Positions 1 to 4,747 of a stretch of 6,916 nucleotides of DNA are shown here, piece by piece. The notes below the pieces were generated by a model. That model was not told where the DNA came from. It searched no databases and saw only the letters and a list, made by a program, of their open reading frames with translations. Every line of letters begins with the position of its first letter. Within the stretch, counting starts at the first letter, position 1. Both the position numbers and the translations under genes were made by a program. The stretch lies in assembly GCA_020350305.1 (NCBI GenBank), contig CP070709.1:1043520-1050435 (forward strand), read 5' to 3'. The stretch comes from Candidatus Bathyarchaeota archaeon. Its GTDB lineage: Archaea > Thermoproteota > Bathyarchaeia > Bathyarchaeales > Bathyarchaeaceae.

Positions 1-1
1 C

Positions 2-88
2 TACAGTCGAGTTGTTCGTGCCCTATCCATGCTAGGCGTCGGTAGAAAGCTAATCTCTTTCTTTACCCGCCCAGCCCCCCCCCACTAA
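2..88 (+). CDS. Possible 3' end of an unidentified gene cut by the window edge
   Basis: Frame 2 is open from the window edge to a TAA at 86-88 and would give a 28-residue tail, starting YSRVVRALSMLGVGRKLISF and ending in a Pro-rich stretch encoded by a run of nine C (75-83). The first 20 or so residues have a believable mix of hydrophobic and basic residues, but the piece is too short to assign to a family. A chance open frame is about as likely as a real C-terminus. No terminator-like structure follows it. Confidence 0.2.
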   Translation, partial: YSRVVRALSMLGVGRKLISFFTRPAPPH

Positions 89-290
89 CACACTTTTAGC
101 AGCTTAAATGTTATAACCGTAACGCCTCACTTTTAGACGGTAACACTATACTATTTTCGCTTCCGATAGATTCTGATACTGTCTCCTTCAGTAACGCATT
201 CAACCCTGCCTCTCGAATTTGTAATCCTCTTCCACAGTTGCCAATAACGTTAACCTCATTACCCTCATACACACAATGACTGTAAACACC

Positions 291-340
291 TTTTCCATAC
301 GTTTCCATACATTTCCGTACACTTCGATACATTTTTATAC
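291..340. repeat. Five-copy degenerate 10-bp tandem repeat
   Basis: Five consecutive 10-base units begin at 291, 301, 311, 321 and 331. They read TTTTCCATAC, GTTTCCATAC, ATTTCCGTAC, ACTTCGATAC and ATTTTTATAC, so TAC closes every unit and most carry TTTCCA. The period is exactly 10 with no indels. The unit at 261-270 (ACCCTCATAC) is in the same phase, so the array may once have been longer. A 10-bp period is not a multiple of three, which argues against coding, and it matches about one helical turn, so the motif recurs on the same face of the DNA. Confidence 0.8.
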
Positions 341-403
341 GTGGAATAAACCGTTTTCAAGCTTAATTTCAAAAAACCAACCAGAAACGAGCATCCCACC
401 CCT

Positions 404-421
404 CCCCCCGGTATAGGGGGG
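404..421. repeat. C6/G6 inverted repeat (hairpin)
   Basis: CCCCCC at 404-409 and GGGGGG at 416-421 flank the 6-base loop GGTATA, giving a six-pair all-GC stem on either strand. It overlaps the first copy of the G6/GA-rich motif. Its role is unknown. It could be a transcript-end structure or part of a non-coding RNA. Confidence 0.5.
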
Positions 422-443
422 CTAAAAAGAGAGAGACATACAC
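416..443. repeat. G6/GA-rich motif, copy A
   Basis: G6 is followed by CTA, a short A run, AGAGAGAGACA and then TACAC. Copy B at 498-522 has the same order of blocks (G6, CTA, GAGAGAGACA, CAC) with a 3-base insertion after G6 and a shorter A run. The shared blocks are about 25 bases long and the copies start 82 bases apart in the same orientation. On the minus strand each is a polypyrimidine tract leading into C6. Confidence 0.5.
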
Positions 444-497
444 AAACAACATGACACAACAACGAACCAAAAACCTCCAGTGCCAAAAAAAATTACA

Positions 498-522
498 GGG
501 GGGAGTCTAGAGAGAGACACAC
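498..522. repeat. G6/GA-rich motif, copy B
   Basis: Second copy of the motif at 416-443: G6 (498-503), AGT, CTA, GAGAGAGACA, CAC. It is preceded by an A8 run and lacks the C6 arm that makes copy A a hairpin. Simple-sequence expansion is an alternative explanation for the GA-rich part, but not for the shared G6 and CTA blocks. Confidence 0.45.
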
Positions 523-542
523 TCGATGTTGGACTCAAGAGC

Positions 543-563
543 AAAGACTTAGGGCAAGTCTTT
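543..563. repeat. 8-bp perfect hairpin
   Basis: AAAGACTT (543-550) and AAGTCTTT (556-563) are perfect reverse complements around the 5-base loop AGGGC. It ends 54 bases upstream of the TATA box of the tRNA gene. There is no T run directly after it on the plus strand, so it is not a classic terminator in that direction. It may belong to a structured RNA or be a protein binding palindrome. Confidence 0.45.
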
Positions 564-616
564 CCACATCTCCTGAAACACCAAAAAAATCCCAAATTTT
601 GCCACAAGAGTAAGCA

Positions 617-625
617 ATATTTAAG
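617..625 (+). promoter_or_regulatory. TATA box of the tRNA-Leu gene
   Basis: ATATTTAAG sits 29-37 bases upstream of the first base of the tRNA and is preceded by a purine-rich AAGCA that could act as a BRE. With the usual archaeal spacing of about 26 bases from TATA centre to start, transcription would begin at roughly 647, giving a short 5' leader to be trimmed by RNase P. Confidence 0.6.
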
Positions 626-678
626 TTAAAAAACGTGAATTGAATAGAAAGACGCGGGGGTACCCGAGCCAGGTCTAA

Positions 679-704
679 ATAGCGGGTCAACACCCCTAGG
701 AAAA
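679..704 (+). other. Predicted D-loop intron of tRNA-Leu (26 nt, position 22/23)
   Basis: Without its removal the D-loop would be far too long for any tRNA-Leu. The segment folds as TAG/CTA (680-682 with 696-698), a bulged C683, then GGGT/ACCC (684-687 with 692-695) closed by CAAC. Immediately outside lies a 3-base bulge (A677-A679), then pairs T676-G699, C675-G700 and T674-A701 with a mismatch G673/A702, then a second bulge (703-705). This is a relaxed bulge-helix-bulge motif. Cutting between 678/679 and 704/705 gives a 13-nt D-loop starting GAGCC. Introns 677-702 and 678-703 would give the same mature RNA, so the exact register is inferred from the structure only. Confidence 0.75.
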
Positions 705-719
705 GGGGGAGGACTTAAG

Positions 720-743
720 CGGACAACGCTAGTCTCCTGAGAC
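720..743 (+). other. Canonical anticodon-loop intron of tRNA-Leu (24 nt, position 37/38)
   Basis: The archaeal splicing motif is complete. Exon bases C714 T715 T716 A717 pair with intron bases T738 G739 A740 G741 to form the 4-bp central helix. The two 3-base bulges are 718-720 and 742-744, cut after their second base (719/720 and 743/744). The anticodon stem is the exon helix, and GGA (721-723) with TCC (735-737) starts the intron helix. Splicing joins G719 to A744 and gives the normal 7-base anticodon loop. Confidence 0.92.
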
Positions 744-791
744 ATCCTCTGGCGCAGGCCTCCGTGGGTTCGAATCCCACCCCCCGCACCA

Positions 792-1096
792 AATACGTTA
801 AAAACCTATCAGGTTTGTCCATGTGATGCTGACTGTTCTGGGCGCAACACGTTGATTTCCGGAAGATATAAGCAACAAACCATTCTCACACTACATTCTC
901 TTTCAGCAACTTCTACACATATTCTCTAATTGCCTTAAAAACATAAGAAGAAATGTTTAGCTAAATTCTAAATTGTTGAATGACAACAATCATCATTATA
1001 GCCGCTAATTATCTTTTCATCTAACTCATCCGCAAAGCATAGGCCGAAAGAATTATCTTCTAGAATTGTCTATATAAATATTGGAGGGGAAAGATT
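792..1096. other. AT-rich spacer with one small hairpin and a TATA-like site
   Basis: Three hundred bases without a supported gene. Just after the tRNA is a small hairpin, AAACCT (802-807) and AGGTTT (811-816) around ATC, which might aid 3' processing or transcript release, though no strong T run follows. TATATAAATA lies at 1071-1080, and the Shine-Dalgarno of the next gene at 1083-1088. I see nothing else that I can name. Confidence 0.5.
1071..1080 (+). promoter_or_regulatory. TATA-like sequence upstream of the winged-helix gene
   Basis: TATATAAATA is a near-ideal archaeal TATA box, but it is only 16 bases before the ATG at 1097. A start about 26 bases from its centre would fall at or just inside the start codon, although the gene also has a ribosome binding site between the two. 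Either the real promoter is further upstream and this is a chance AT stretch or an operator, or the box drives a leaderless transcript. The sequence does not settle this. Confidence 0.35.
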
Positions 1097-1435
1097 ATGT
1101 ATCCCAATTTTATTAGTGCAGAGTTGGGAAGGATATTTCTATCCAAGTTCAAGTATAGAGACCGAGCAACCATAGTAGCAGAAATTTTAGACACGATTCA
1201 TCGTGATCCGAAAGGGAAGACAAAAACAAGCATAATGCGAGCGGCAAATCTAAATTTTGGCCAAGCAAATCAGTACTTAGATCACTTGATGCTTTGCGAT
1301 ATCGTTAAGGCCACAGACCCTCTACGAAGCCAGGAAGTAGCTAGATACAAACTAACTCAGAAGGGAGTTAGCTTTCTAAGAAACTTTGACATGTGGAACA
1401 TCGTATTAGAAACTTTCCGCCATAGAGTAGTGTAG
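1097..1435 (+). CDS. Winged helix-turn-helix DNA-binding protein, Sso10a-like
   Basis: 112 residues, within the usual range for small archaeal winged-helix regulators. ATG is preceded by GGAGGGG at 1083-1089 with about 7 bases of spacing, which fixes the start. The layout fits: helix 1 around residues 22-35 (RDRATIVAEILDTI), helix 2 around 43-50, recognition helix around 54-67 (FGQANQYLDHLMLC), a wing around 70-87 ending YKLTQKG, and a last helix around 90-108 that in Sso10a-type proteins forms the dimer interface. The YKLT-x-KG wing end is typical of this family (COG3432-type). It would bind DNA as a dimer, as a regulator or architectural protein; the target is not visible. It stands alone on the plus strand, with no partner gene. 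The long stem at 1445-1518 starts 10 bases after its stop. Confidence 0.8.
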   Translation: MYPNFISAELGRIFLSKFKYRDRATIVAEILDTIHRDPKGKTKTSIMRAANLNFGQANQYLDHLMLCDIVKATDPLRSQEVARYKLTQKGVSFLRNFDMWNIVLETFRHRVV

Positions 1436-1444
1436 TCAGCCTCT

Positions 1445-1518
1445 TGGTGCGGGTGTGGGCGATAGAGTGAGAGGAAGTCCCTTGTAACGGTGATCTATGC
1501 TGAGCTATGCCCGCACCA
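1445..1518 (+). ncRNA. Candidate structured RNA or 3'-end element with a 14-bp stem
   Basis: TGGTGCGGGTGTGG (1445-1458) pairs with CTATGCCCGCACCA (1505-1518) in 14 consecutive pairs, three of them G-T on the plus strand. Inside, ATAGA (1462-1466) pairs with TCTAT (1494-1498), and both flanks of that helix carry GTGA (1467-1470, 1490-1493), which could form tandem G-A pairs as in a kink-turn. Wobble pairs favour the plus strand as the folded RNA. It starts 10 bases after the winged-helix stop, so it may be the end of that mRNA or a separate RNA. A tRNA is excluded (no T arm, no D-loop GG). An H/ACA guide was considered, but there is no ACA box after the stem. Function unknown. Confidence 0.4.
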
Positions 1519-1599
1519 CTTGAAAGTTTAGAAAACTCCTCTATTAATATCTAATGCATCAATCCTCCATAGAACATTTTTCCCTATAATACTCCTTCA

Positions 1600-1926
1600 T
1601 TATTTTTTTATGAAAAAAGTTTGAAACTTAGAATAGGCGTCAGGTAAGTCTTTCAGGAGGGGTGCCGGACGGCAGGCGATAATTACCTTGTTCTTGCTCG
1701 ATGAAAAATCAGTAGAGTTGAGTATTCTGATAGGCGCCGAGAAACGCCCAACAATTCCCCAACATTCATACACTTTCCGTTTAATATAATCCTGTCTACC
1801 GGAACACCATTCCAATGAACCATAATGTTTCAGATAGCCACCAGTGAAGTGCAAGCAGTAGTCTTCACTTCGCCTAGTCTCTAACGCTTCTATGGGAATT
1901 TCGGTCTTATGGCCCTTGTTGGACAT
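1600..1926 (-). CDS. Unknown 108-residue protein downstream of the polyferredoxin gene
   Basis: I do not recognise this protein. Read from the ATG at 1926, it overlaps the last 37 bases of the polyferredoxin gene in another frame, consistent with one transcript, though the overlap is longer than usual. The start could instead be a TTG near 1854. The product is soluble, with no signal peptide or membrane segment and a basic C-terminus (FFIKK). It has four scattered cysteines (24, 41, 55, 85) with no CxxC pair. The best-formed part is residues 47-98: a helix-like DYIKRKVYECWG, a strand-like VGRFSAPIRIL, then KVIIACRPAPL followed by a helix, an alpha-beta pattern. Codon use looks ordinary. It may be a small partner of the polyferredoxin or an unrelated gene; a chance frame cannot be excluded. 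Confidence 0.5.
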   Translation of the reverse strand: MSNKGHKTEIPIEALETRRSEDYCLHFTGGYLKHYGSLEWCSGRQDYIKRKVYECWGIVGRFSAPIRILNSTDFSSSKNKVIIACRPAPLLKDLPDAYSKFQTFFIKK

Positions 1927-2828
1927 GCGTCAACGCATTTCAGGCAATATATACATTCAGAATCAGTGAATTTCTCCCAAGGCAATTCAAGGATGCGAAC
2001 CATCATCGGGCATGCATCCACACACGTGCGACAACCAGCTCTAGTGCACCTCAACGGATCTCTCTTCAAGCCGAGAAAGCTGAATCTATTTAGCACCGCC
2101 AATGATGCTCCAATGGGACAAAAGTATCGACACCAACTTCTCGGAACATAAACAGCCAAAACTATTATGGCTATCATTATGGTAAGTCGAACCCAGAAAA
2201 GTGGGTCAGAGAGAATCCCAACAATCAATACTTCAGGGGCGTAAACAACCATTAAAACCATTCGAGGCAGGATAGCAAAAAGCGTGTCAGCAGGGCTTAA
2301 CGCATTAAACGGAGCCGGAGCGAACACGCCTATAGCACTTTCATAACTTTCGCCCACTCCCACAACCAAAGATATAGCCAAAGTCACGCTGACAAAAAGA
2401 ACAGCCGCCAAAATTCCATACTTGACTTTAATAATCCCCCCATTAGTTCTTAGAGAAACTCGTGTATGCCTCTTCTTAATATATCCTAACAAGTCTTGCA
2501 TGAACCCAAAAGGACACATCCAACCGCAGAGAGCTCTACCCAAAATGACTGCAGTCAAAAGGAATGAGGCTATGGGAAGCCAGGGAAAAGTGCGCTGATA
2601 AAGCATTACTTGCAGAGCTGAAAAAGCGTCGCTCATAGTTTTTTGAGGAACCCCGGGACTTTGAACTATCGGAAGGAGTATCGGCCAGGGCCCCAAGCCG
2701 AAAACAACAGCGTTGAGCAGCAGAAAACAACAAACTTGGGTGATCTTCCTCGCTGTGTCTATTCTGAAAAAAATTTTCTTAATGTGAGACGCCGTCTTCT
2801 TTATTTCAGTCAATGCTTTTTGTCGCAC
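1890..2828 (-). CDS. NapH/CcoG-type membrane 4Fe-4S polyferredoxin
   Basis: 312-residue integral membrane iron-sulfur protein that would move electrons between the quinone pool or soluble donors and a membrane partner. Membrane segments lie near residues 30-54, 82-100, 137-158, 183-206 and 211-229. The two family signatures are CGWMCP (101-106) and CRYFCP (233-238), followed by two ferredoxin clusters: C261-x4-C266-x2-C269-x3-CP and C292-x2-C295-x2-C298-x3-CP. This is the NapH/NosR/Fer4_5 architecture. The start is GTG; a TAA lies just upstream in frame. AGAGGTG at the start could instead be a ribosome binding site for the TTG at residue 5. No nitrate, nitrous oxide or cytochrome gene is nearby, so the partner is unknown. 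It is followed by the overlapping gene ending at 1600. A TATA-like stretch lies near 2881-2890. Confidence 0.88.
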   Translation of the reverse strand: MRQKALTEIKKTASHIKKIFFRIDTARKITQVCCFLLLNAVVFGLGPWPILLPIVQSPGVPQKTMSDAFSALQVMLYQRTFPWLPIASFLLTAVILGRALCGWMCPFGFMQDLLGYIKKRHTRVSLRTNGGIIKVKYGILAAVLFVSVTLAISLVVGVGESYESAIGVFAPAPFNALSPADTLFAILPRMVLMVVYAPEVLIVGILSDPLFWVRLTIMIAIIVLAVYVPRSWCRYFCPIGASLAVLNRFSFLGLKRDPLRCTRAGCRTCVDACPMMVRILELPWEKFTDSECIYCLKCVDACPTRAIRPKFP

Positions 2829-2880
2829 CTCTGAGTTTGTCTTTTATCATATGCGACTTTAAGAACGTGAGCCTAAGTGC

Positions 2881-2890
2881 CATAAAAAGT
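2881..2890 (-). promoter_or_regulatory. TATA-like box for the polyferredoxin transcript
   Basis: On the minus strand this reads ACTTTTTATG, about 55-60 bases upstream of the GTG start. A start 26 bases downstream would fall near 2859 and give a leader of about 30 bases. It is the most TATA-like stretch in the 200-bp spacer that separates this gene from the plus-strand pseudogene. Confidence 0.3.
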
Positions 2891-3054
2891 TTTCATCAAG
2901 CTCTTACTAAAAAAGACAAAACGCACTGTGACATCCTAAGAAATACAAGTTTGAATTCAAGAGTGCATGTATGAAATCTATTTTCTATGTGAACCCTTAG
3001 TTCATAAATCCAATTACACAATAGCAAAAATAGACCCACATACGGTTGAACAGT

Positions 3055-3460
3055 ATGCAATTAAAGGTAACTGATGGTCCTCTATTCCTCGGTCCGGTAG
3101 TAGTCTTGATTTCATTGCTTTTCATGAATGAAGCAGAAGCAAGAGAAAAAACGGTAATTCAGCAGGCTATTCAAACCAACGTCACTGCAATGGTGTTGTC
3201 TGCACTAGGGGTTGTTCTCTGCAATACTCGGGTTCTTCTTTTATGGCTCAGCAATGATACGGGATTTAGCTGGGCTAATTCTTTCTCAACCACAGTTTTA
3301 TCTGGAGTTCTTAACCTGAGCAGCAGGAATCTTTCTAATTGCGTTTGCTGGCGTAAATGTCAGAAAAAGAGAGGAAGTAGTAGTATTCTCAAATGCCGTG
3401 ATTACTTTGGTACTTGCTTGTTATTTCGTTTGGGAGATGGTTCTTAAGTATTTACATTAG
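3055..3460 (+). pseudogene. Decayed small membrane protein: one frameshift and one in-frame TGA
   Basis: From ATG 3055 the frame reads MQLKVTDGPLFLGPVVVLISLLFM, then a linker, then AMVLSALGVVL. After about 3217 this frame turns Ser/Arg/Cys-rich and loses its membrane character. The frame one base later (starting about 3221) continues naturally with AILGFFFYGSAMIRDLAGLI and FYLEFLT, meets TGA at 3317-3319, then continues AAGIFLIAFAGVNVRKREE and a last membrane segment ITLVLACYFVWEMVLKYL, ending at TAG 3458-3460. So one extra base near 3218-3220 plus one nonsense codon break a roughly 130-residue, four-helix membrane protein. The family is not recognised. No clear ribosome binding site precedes the ATG. 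It converges on the EndoQ gene with 12 bases between the stops. Sequencing error could explain one lesion but not easily both. Confidence 0.65.
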
Positions 3461-3472
3461 AGTGCGCTGTGT

Positions 3473-4747
3473 TTACATGAAGTCTGTTATGTTCCGCTGA
3501 TTGACCTTTTCCAGCGGCTTTTCTTCTTCAAATAAATTAAGCTGACCGTACACACCATCATAGCCTGGTATAACTTTTACCTTGCTTTCTCTGACTCTAA
3601 CAATGGCTTCCGAAATCCTTGGATCAATAATCTTAGACATTTCCTGCGCAGACGCATCCATGACCACGGTGTATTCGTCGCCAAACCTCGAGATCAGCGA
3701 ATTGTAGATACGCCATACCTTTTGGGTTCCAGGGTAAGTGGTTCCCAAGACAGTTGAAATGATTTCGGAGAGAGGCAACAGATGCAGATACCCTATGATT
3801 CCTTTAGGTCTAAAGCCTGCAGGTCGATCCGACAGCTCCTCCACGCGTTGCTCCACGCCTTTGGTAAGTTTTCTGCGACAAACTGGACAACGGTTTCCAA
3901 ATTTCATAGCCTCCTGAGGAGAGAAGAAAATGTTGCAGTTTCGGTGACCTGTCCAATGATATTTACCATATGCCGGGTCAGTTTCGATGGTAAATTTAAA
4001 GCGTTTTGCATCTTTCTTGCGAATTGAGTCAATGACTTCGTCATATGTTAACCGTTCAAGCTCGAATACGTTGGCTTCTCTTCCAATTCTCCATGGCCAA
4101 CTGCTGTGGCTGTCGCTGTTTGAAACTAAAGCGAACTTGTCGAGCGCGCTTAACCGCCAGTTCATGGGTGGATCTGAGGAGAGCCCCGTTTCTAGGGCGG
4201 GGACGTGTTTCGTCATGTCTTGATAGCAGTCTTCTATCCGATCGAATCCGCTGAAGGCGCCGAAGAGGCTGAACCAAGGCGTCCAAACGTGAGCTGGTAT
4301 AACTACATTCTTGTCCGAAACTTCCATCACCTCCTCTACGAGTTGCGGCGCGCTCATGCCTAGGGTGGGTCTGCCATCTATGCTGAGGTCGCCATACTGT
4401 GCCAGTCGTTCACTAATCTGAACTGCTGTTCCCAAGCTTGGCGCCAAGATTAAGTGGTGAACTTTTTTTACCGCACTCTCGAATGTGAAGATTGTAGATA
4501 CTTCAACAGCTATCATGAAATGCACTGGAGAGTCTGGGTCTTTAGCCGATCTGTAAAGATTTGTTTCGGAAACTTCTGTTAGTTCTTCGTTTAGTTCTTT
4601 GAACCATTTTGGATGCGTGAAGTCTCCTGTGCCTATGAGATTTAAGCCTTTAATTCGGGCAAAACGAGTAATCTCATCAATGTTCATTCTCTTGCTCGTG
4701 GCGCGGCTATACTTGCTGTGAATGTGGAGATCAGCGGTTACTCTCAA
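3473..4747 (-). CDS. endoQ: Endonuclease Q (PHP-domain DNA repair nuclease)
   Basis: 424 residues, the usual EndoQ length. The family nicks DNA 5' of deaminated bases (uracil, hypoxanthine, xanthine) and abasic sites. PHP metal-binding motifs in order: ADLHIHSKYSRATSK (5-19), GTGDFTHPKW (39-48), AVEVSTIF (80-87), HHLILAP (97-103), IPAHVWTPWFSLFGAFSGF (150-168), ETGLSSDPPMNWR (186-198) and NSDSHSSWPWRIGREAN (210-226). The EndoQ-specific zinc module follows, with H268, C271, C287 and C290 (GHRNC, CPVC). The C-terminal domain ends GYDGVYGQLNLF and then the last eight residues QRNITDFM, which fit a PCNA-interacting PIP box. The TTG start at 4747 is needed to include DLHIHS; the next ATG is residue 21. 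The gene overlaps the end of the DedA gene by 17 bases in another frame, so co-transcription is likely. Confidence 0.95.
   Translation of the reverse strand: MRVTADLHIHSKYSRATSKRMNIDEITRFARIKGLNLIGTGDFTHPKWFKELNEELTEVSETNLYRSAKDPDSPVHFMIAVEVSTIFTFESAVKKVHHLILAPSLGTAVQISERLAQYGDLSIDGRPTLGMSAPQLVEEVMEVSDKNVVIPAHVWTPWFSLFGAFSGFDRIEDCYQDMTKHVPALETGLSSDPPMNWRLSALDKFALVSNSDSHSSWPWRIGREANVFELERLTYDEVIDSIRKKDAKRFKFTIETDPAYGKYHWTGHRNCNIFFSPQEAMKFGNRCPVCRRKLTKGVEQRVEELSDRPAGFRPKGIIGYLHLLPLSEIISTVLGTTYPGTQKVWRIYNSLISRFGDEYTVVMDASAQEMSKIIDPRISEAIVRVRESKVKVIPGYDGVYGQLNLFEEEKPLEKVNQRNITDFM

Larger units (their letters stand above)
89..616. other. Gene-poor region rich in repeats and hairpins
   Basis: About 530 bases without a convincing gene. 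The minus-strand open frames here (for example 111-332) have no ribosome binding site and no recognisable family, and two of them run through homopolymers and simple repeats. What it does hold is a 10-bp phased tandem repeat (291-340), a C6/G6 hairpin (404-421), a G6 plus GA-rich motif occurring twice (416-443, 498-522), an A8 run (485-492) and an 8-bp perfect hairpin (543-563). It could be a regulatory or non-coding RNA region, or the remains of an integrated element beside a tRNA gene. The sequence does not decide between these. Confidence 0.6.
654..791 (+). tRNA. trnL: tRNA-Leu(UAA) with two introns, CCA encoded
   Basis: The acceptor stem is 654-660 with 781-787, seven Watson-Crick pairs, then discriminator A788 and encoded CCA (789-791). 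The T arm is GTGGG / TTCGAAT / CCCAC at 764-780. The anticodon stem is 709-713 with 745-749, and loop position 34-36 is T716 A717 A718, so the anticodon is UAA (reads UUA/UUG). A long variable arm at 750-763, with GGC/GCC pairing, marks a class II tRNA. D-stem CCC (663-665) pairs with GGG (705-707). G672 G673 are the conserved G18 G19. The gene is too long for a plain tRNA: removing an anticodon-loop intron (720-743) and a D-loop segment (679-704) leaves 85 nt plus CCA, the usual size, with a 13-nt D-loop. Confidence 0.93.

Noticed and set aside
111..332. Minus-strand open frame of 73 residues
   Set aside because: Its 5' end lies inside the 10-bp tandem repeat, no ribosome binding site precedes the ATG, and the product matches no family I know. 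It cannot be fully excluded.
265..607. Minus-strand frames 265-486 and 422-607
   Set aside because: The products are Cys/Ser/Phe-rich translations of polypyrimidine, homopolymer and repeat sequence, without ribosome binding sites.
820..870. Possible C/D box guide RNA (GTGATGC near 822, GTTGATT near 852)
   Set aside because: The C-like boxes are imperfect, no matching D box closes the unit, and no terminal stem is present.
1443..1520. tRNA or split tRNA half on the minus strand (GCGGGCATAGCTCAG and a CCCGCACCA end)
   Set aside because: The acceptor-like ends come from the palindromic stem. There is no T arm, no D-loop GG, no usable anticodon arm, and only five of seven acceptor pairs form.
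2951..3004. TTGAATTCAA palindrome (2951-2960) and TGAAC/GTTCA inverted repeat (2990-3004) as operators
   Set aside because: Both are short and common in AT-rich DNA, and not placed at a clear promoter. Nothing ties them to a regulator.
3317..3319. TGA as a selenocysteine codon in the membrane protein
   Set aside because: A frameshift about 100 bases upstream is also needed, the site is beside a membrane helix with no redox motif, and I see no SECIS-like hairpin. Decay or error is simpler.
4056..4286. Minus-strand 76-residue frame, and the plus-strand frames 3782-4254
   Set aside because: They lie wholly within the well-supported EndoQ gene in other frames. The Arg-rich products are typical shadow translations.
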